From Pohlia nutans (Eukaryota > Streptophyta > Bryopsida > Bryales > Mniaceae), in assembly GCA_022496805.1 (NCBI GenBank), contig CM040099.1:19700031-19764030 (forward strand): a stretch of DNA of 64,000 nt, given 5' to 3'. Of this stretch, positions 59,801 through 64,000 are shown piece by piece. Position 1 is the stretch's first letter. Every line of letters starts with the position of its first letter. The notes below the pieces were generated by a model that was given only the letters and a program-made list of their open reading frames with translations, searched no databases and had not been told where the DNA came from. The translations under genes and the position numbers were made by a program.

Positions 59801-60964
59801 AATGATAAAACTTCAAGTATACCTTATGGATGTATTGTTCTAAGGACAAATGGCAAATTTATAATAAACATGGCGTGCCAACTCATGTCTTTGTCATCAC
59901 TTGGAAAGAACATGGCACTCCCATTGGAAGTGGAAAACTCCTATGTATTGTAGGGTCACTATTTCTCCTCACCTTTTAACAAACTGTTGTAAAAGACATC
60001 AAACCATTTTCATAGGCACAGTTAATCTGAAATCGGGAGTTAACTGATGGAACAAATGTGTAAGTTAGTTAATGGGCGTTAGCATTAAATTTTCTGACAC
60101 GACTTGGGTTTGTTTTTTTTCTCTCCAACGCTGAGAAATTTCATCACTGTATGGAAATGGTTGTGCAGCTTCCTTTGGTATATCTGACAAACAACTTGCA
60201 AAAGCGATACCAAAATTCAATGGTACGTGCTTGTCATCTGAATTCTTTGATCCACGGTGGTTGCATTAGGTTTAGTGATCTGTAACTTTATAAATTACAC
60301 TGGTACTTTATACTCAATTTCTCTTGACGTGCTTTTAGAAACTCCTAAATTATATTACCAAGGTATGAACTCAATGTTGTTTTGAATCAAGACGTAATAA
60401 TCATAGATCATTTCATGGCTGAAGGCACCTACTTCTGAGGTTGTGAACCTTTAAATCTTTAGGCCCACTCTATACTTGGGGTCGGATTGAGGGCCAGCCC
60501 AAACTGTTCAAATTTCAACCAATAGGATCGCTCGATTCTTTCAAATCCGGCCCAAGGGCTTTATACTAGGGTCGGGCCGGAACGAGCAATTTTTCTTATG
60601 TGGCATGATTTTGGCGCCAAATCTTTGGGCTGGTTTGATGAAAGCGGGACAAGGTTTTCCTTGGCCCGAACTCCAAACTTGGGTCGGATTGAATCAAGCC
60701 AGCCTTCCATCTAGCCCTAGCCTGTGTATACAGTGGGCCTATATGTCATCTGCCTCGTGTTGCAATTTATAAAATGTGTTAATTTAAAGATAAGTTTTGA
60801 GGTTCGGTTGTCATGGTTTAGCTGAGTTTTAACACAAGCTTCATGGACATGGATGGATGCAGGTTGGAAATATGGTTTTTTGGTTCTTTTTCTGCATAGT
60901 GGGGCAACCCATGTGCTTGCTCCTTTACTACCATGATGTTGTCAACAACTTTCCAAGTAAGTGA
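53839..60964 (+). CDS. DGAT1: Acyl-CoA:diacylglycerol acyltransferase 1 (MBOAT family)
   Basis: Sixteen exons: 53839-54210, 55451-55531, 55615-55688, 55812-55887, 56272-56339, 56567-56690, 56807-56905, 57257-57358, 57625-57761, 57967-58048, 58440-58460, 58875-58937, 59106-59153, 59394-59456, 60169-60222 and 60863-60964. They total 1566 nt and 521 aa, with all phases consistent. One exon is only 21 nt (YWRMWNM). Size and exon number match plant DGAT1, which catalyses the last step of triacylglycerol synthesis in the ER. Residues 1-124 are a hydrophilic, Ser/Glu-rich N-terminus ending [13 protein letters not shown]. Then come the multi-spanning MBOAT core with [20 protein letters not shown], the DGAT/ACAT signature FYKDWWN (393-399), the catalytic His448 in SALFHE, and a C-terminus with [12 protein letters not shown]. 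The ATG at 53839 is preferred over 53812 because MAPDAVITP is a plausible start; the choice adds only nine residues. Confidence 0.95.
54260..55090. repeat. About 190-bp tandem repeats in DGAT1 intron 1
   Basis: About four to five units start at TTTTAGTG(C/T)AATTCTTTGAAT near 54260, 54452, 54650, 54829 and 55036. Other shared blocks are ATGATGAAAATGCTCTGTTC, CCGCTGCTTGCACGAGTCTC and CTGAATAGAGAGAATTT. One unit has lost about 15 bp. The units begin just after the exon 1 donor (54211). Confidence 0.9.
55270..55345. repeat. Segment shared (inverted) with 62645-62738
   Basis: CCACATCAGATTTT, AAACCAATCACAAG and GTGACACGTGGCAC appear in reverse complement near the caleosin gene. Probably the end of a MITE of which only fragments are in the window. 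Confidence 0.5.
56020..56215. mobile_element. TTAA-CCC MITE, family A, left-truncated (DGAT1 intron 4)
   Basis: It starts inside the family (TGTTTTGAGTAGGTCCCATG) and ends CCTGGTCCTTTAGGGGTGGGTTAA, with a small insertion before TTAA. Confidence 0.7.
58524..58746. mobile_element. TTAA-CCC MITE, family A (DGAT1 intron 11)
   Basis: CCCCTAAAAGACCAAAAAGC at the left and CCTTGGTCCTTTAGGGG at the right. The flanking TTAA motifs are mutated (AAAA and CTAA). The interior matches the family. Confidence 0.75.
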
Positions 60965-61417
60965 ACGGAGGAGACCACATTTTAGTGCATTTTTTTTTAG
61001 CTTTTTGTGCATAGCATTCCTTACAAAATGATTCTTTTACTTTTCTGGACACGACCACATGGTAATAATCTCATGTGGATGAGATTTTACAAGGTAGGTT
61101 GTTGCAAGGCGAGGAAACTGGTAAATCAGAAGTGTAGTTACAGTAGTTTTACTAGTTCCAGCTGAGAAATATTAGGGGAATTCATTACGGCCAAACTTGT
61201 GTACGTCGTAGCTTTGCTGACTCTAGTTGATTATGTCTTTCATATAATCTGCAGTTAGAGCTTGCTCACGTACAGAAGCTCCCTTCAATTCAGAGGACCC
61301 TTCTTTGCAACTTCTGTTGGATATGGTGCTTAATTGCTTTGGTTTTGCCGTCCTTTCATTTTGTTCTATTTTTGTTGAAAACATTATGGTATATTACAAC
61401 TTGTACACGAGGCCTCT
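60965..61417. other. DGAT1 3' UTR and spacer
   Basis: No exon seen. The 3' UTR end cannot be fixed; several AATAAA-like variants are absent or weak. Confidence 0.4.
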
Positions 61418-62012
61418 TTAACCCTTTAGTGCCCAGGTAACCGCTAAGTGGTCACTCGATCACCAGAAAATGAAATGCTGTAAAATCTGTGAACCATCTT
61501 AGTTCGGTGTTAGAAGTTCAGATGTGTAACTTTTGATTCTACAGATGATGCAAAAAGAAGATTTGGAATTTGACTTTCTAAAATATCCAAATATCCATGT
61601 ACAAAACACCAAAATATTGCATATACCTCAATACAACAAATACTTATAAATACAACGTATATACTATATTGTATTTCTAGTGTTCGGAAGTTTGTTATCT
61701 CATTTTATTTTTTTGGCTCTTTTTCATGTTCCATTAGTGTATATATTCCGATCTTGATCAATGTACGAACTCTTTTCGTATTTTAACATATGAACTATTG
61801 TCCTAAACCGTACATGGATAAGTCACTCACTTATAAAATTCACAATAATTATGTATGAGTCCGTTCTTGACATAAAAAATTGTAATGGAGAGGTGGTGGC
61901 CTAGGTCATTGTTGAACATCTTCACTTTCATATTTGAAAATTTAACCCAAATTCTAATTAACCTTGAAGTCAAACACCCCCCAAAATCTCATTTTTGAGT
62001 GTGCATTATACC
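61418..62012. mobile_element. TTAA-CCC element, family C, copy 2, right end lost
   Basis: TTAACCCTTTAGTGCCCAGGTAACC at the left. It is collinear with 12010-12600 through AACCGTACATGGATAAGTCA and AACCCAAATTCTA, then diverges after GAGTGTGCATTATACC. It lies between the convergent DGAT1 and caleosin genes. Confidence 0.78.
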
Positions 62013-62359
62013 ACCACGTACTTCTCGTGACTGTACATCAAATGTTTCCAAGGAAAATGTTGTTAGCAAATGAATCATAATATTCTTTAGCCCACTTTTT
62101 GAACTCTTGGGAATTATCAGAGGATCTGAATCAAAACCACAAGAATTGGAATCTCAAGACAAATGTTGCTTTGATTAACTGAAGTCACGTAGGATGGCTT
62201 GCTTTTTTAACAATTTCTCAACAATAAAGCCACTCAATATAATACATGAGTCATGAAGCTCTCATTATTAACTTTTTAAGTTCGGACTCCTCCCTGGACA
62301 AGTCCAAGACAAAAAGGGTGAGTACTAACATTGGCTAAAAAATAGTCATCAGGTTCTTG

Positions 62360-62395
62360 CGGTAATTAGTTAATTAATTAATTAACTAATTACCG
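62360..62395. repeat. Perfect 36-bp palindrome at the end of the caleosin reading frame
   Basis: It starts CGGTAATTAG and reads the same on both strands, with TTAATTAATTAA at its centre. It lies within 100 bp of the caleosin stop, so a hairpin in the 3' UTR of that transcript is possible. Confidence 0.9.
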
Positions 62396-62477
62396 ATTGT
62401 TATCCGGATTAATCCTTTGCAATTGCACCTCCTTCACATACTTGGTCTGCCCTTTCTTAATTTCCTGCTCCACCCAG

Positions 62478-63736
62478 TCAAAAAAAACTTCCGTCATATA
62501 TCCCCCGGATGGCCTCCTTGCTTGCAAAGCCCTCATCATCTTTCACCAGCCAATATGTGAAACCCCACTCCATTTTTGCAGCACCCCTTGAGCAAACACA
62601 AACGAAAATTCATCAGCAGTAAGAAAATTGGTCAGTTTCAACATAACCTAATTAATTTTTGATTCAAAGTGCCACATGTCATCTTGTGATTGGTTTAGGG
62701 TGACGTGGACCTCTCAAAATCTGATGTGGGAACTTAATTTCAATATGAGGTTGTCAAATTTAACCCTCAAGTATCTCTAAAGCAATTGCGAAGGTTCATT
62801 TCTAATATGTACCATTAAATACAAGTTGTAATTTTCACAAATGGTGGCAGCACTAAATGGTAGATAGTATATAGAAAATATCAAAAAATGTGTATGATTT
62901 TCAATTACATATGTGAATTTGTAATGATGATAAAGTAGACTTTAGTGTGATTCCAATGCAATTTACAATTTGAAATTCTGTTCATTTTTTAGCATACAGA
63001 GGCCTTCCAAAGTTCCTACAAATCTCAACTGGATCCAAAATTCGTAACCATCTTGTACCCCACTGTACTTGAGACATCAAGTTATATTGCCAAAGCATGG
63101 TGCCATATAACCATTTGGACACTAGCTTGGTGCCATGCTCTTGCATTGTACCCCTTTCTTAATAGTAATTGCAAACCAACATGGAAATTTTATATAAACA
63201 TTTGATATAATCAAAATAATGGATTTGGATTCTTAGGTGCAGCTATGGGCGTTTAATAAATGAATGTTATGAACATGAAGTCAATGAGCAAAGTGAATAA
63301 ACATTGGATGTGTTGGAAAAAACTAAGTTGGGGATGGCACTCACCATCCAAAAGGGTCATTGACATTCCGGATACAATCAGTCATGCGAATGATTTCGGG
63401 ATATGTCATAGCGTTTGGCTTGGTCTTGGCATATCTGTTGAAAATCTCCTCAAACTTAAAGGGTACAAATTGTCCATCGGTGTCATAAACCTCACTGTCA
63501 CTGCCATGTTTTGTGCGGTGAATCTTCTCCAAATATATTGGCAAACGTGGGTCAAAAAGCCAACCCTGTAAAACAACAAAAAATTAAGGGAAAACGAATT
63601 AAATCACATAGTAATGTGACATTCTTTAGAAGGGTGTAATGCGTACTCACGTCGTAGGTTGGGTAGCTGAAGACTCCATTGATAACAACACCTGCCAGAG
63701 CTGAAACCAAAGGGGGATATCCTAAAGCTTTGAAAC
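62478..63736 (-). CDS. CLO: Caleosin / peroxygenase (5' part beyond the window)
   Basis: Three exons on the minus strand: 63736-63651, 63565-63345 and 62586-62478, with GT...AG borders and fitting phases (1, 0, 2). They encode GFKALGYPPLVSALAGVV (end of the membrane segment, with Pro), then GWLFDPRLPIYLEKIH, KHGSDSEVYDTDG, KFEEIFNRYA and a last exon with MEWGFTYWLVKDDEG and KEAIRGIYDGSFF. These are hallmarks of caleosins, calcium- and haem-binding proteins of lipid droplets and ER with peroxygenase activity. The EF-hand and N-terminus must lie past 64000. An A8 run (62480-62487) creates the stop TGA right after GSFF. One base fewer would continue the frame as DWVEQEIKKG... to a TAA just before the palindrome. 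Either a natural shorter end, a frameshift mutation or a sequence error. Confidence 0.85.
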
Positions 63737-64000
63737 CTGCAAATACAAAGTTGTGCTAGTTAGTAAATTATAACGTTGGTCCAAAGAACATTATGAATAA
63801 AGAGTTCATTGAGATAGAGCAACTATCCATGTCCATCGGGCATCAGGGACATGGCTAGGAAAATCTAGCTTTGGTGCCTCCTTTCAAAGATAGACTCTAT
63901 GACACTAATTAGTAACCAATCATAACTGGTCAAAATTGTTCCATTCATTTTTTTTCTTTTCCAATATAATAGAGGGATCACCTCAAGGTCAAGAAACTTG
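63737..64000. other. Caleosin intron or 5' part, no exon identified
   Basis: Sequence upstream of the first visible caleosin exon. The last bases (reverse strand CTTGACCTTGAG before GTGATC) look like an exon end but do not fit the caleosin family at this position. Confidence 0.3.

Noticed and set aside
63975..64000. Possible caleosin exon end at the right edge
   Set aside because: The residues before the GT do not match the expected EF-hand region and the phase could not be verified.
1..64000. tRNA, rRNA or CRISPR features
   Set aside because: No cloverleaf with A and B boxes, no rRNA-like sequence and no spacer-repeat array were seen; the tandem arrays have no unique spacers.

Overview
The window is nuclear DNA of a land plant. 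It is AT-rich, has long introns with clean GT...AG boundaries, and is crowded with short inverted-repeat transposons. Its genes are typical of plants: an RGLG ubiquitin ligase, a DGAT1 with 16 exons, and a caleosin. I cannot assign the lineage. A non-seed plant (bryophyte or lycophyte) is only a guess.

Five protein-coding genes can be supported. On the minus strand, 283-6496 encodes an RGLG-type copine/RING E3 ligase (3 exons, 492 aa). Its first intron holds a tandem array of about 200-bp units. On the plus strand, 21203-27217 encodes a sphingomyelin-synthase-like (PAP2_C) membrane protein (4 exons, 428 aa). Plus-strand 29191-41392 encodes a tomosyn / Lgl-type WD40 protein with a C-terminal R-SNARE motif (24 exons, 1213 aa). 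It is followed at 45.4-50.1 kb by a second, diverged copy of its last exons. Plus-strand 53839-60964 encodes diacylglycerol acyltransferase 1 (16 exons, 521 aa). At the right edge a minus-strand caleosin (62478 to beyond 63736) runs tail-to-tail with DGAT1. All exon phases were checked by hand and are consistent. A sixth, doubtful two-exon reading frame (9584-10595, minus) sits inside a 2.1-kb inverted-repeat element.

The intergenic and intronic space (8-21 kb, 41-53 kb, and many introns) is mostly transposon debris. The dominant class is about twenty elements of 200-950 bp in several sequence families. Nearly all begin TTAACCC(C/T)T and end A(A/G)GGGTTAA, the terminal signature of piggyBac-type elements (TTAA target site, CCC tip). 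Others are two CACTA-type MITEs with 3-bp target duplications that bracket the PAP2_C coding region, Stowaway-like CTCCCTCCGTCC elements with TA duplications, CATAACATT-ended elements, a truncated LINE with a 10-bp target duplication, and a 1.4-kb fold-back with an almost perfect hairpin structure.

Functionally, three of the five genes act at membranes or lipid stores (PAP2_C enzyme, DGAT1, caleosin), one in vesicle fusion (tomosyn) and one in membrane-tethered ubiquitination (RGLG). DGAT1 makes triacylglycerol and caleosin coats or oxidises lipid droplets, so their adjacency is suggestive, but the sequence does not show co-regulation.
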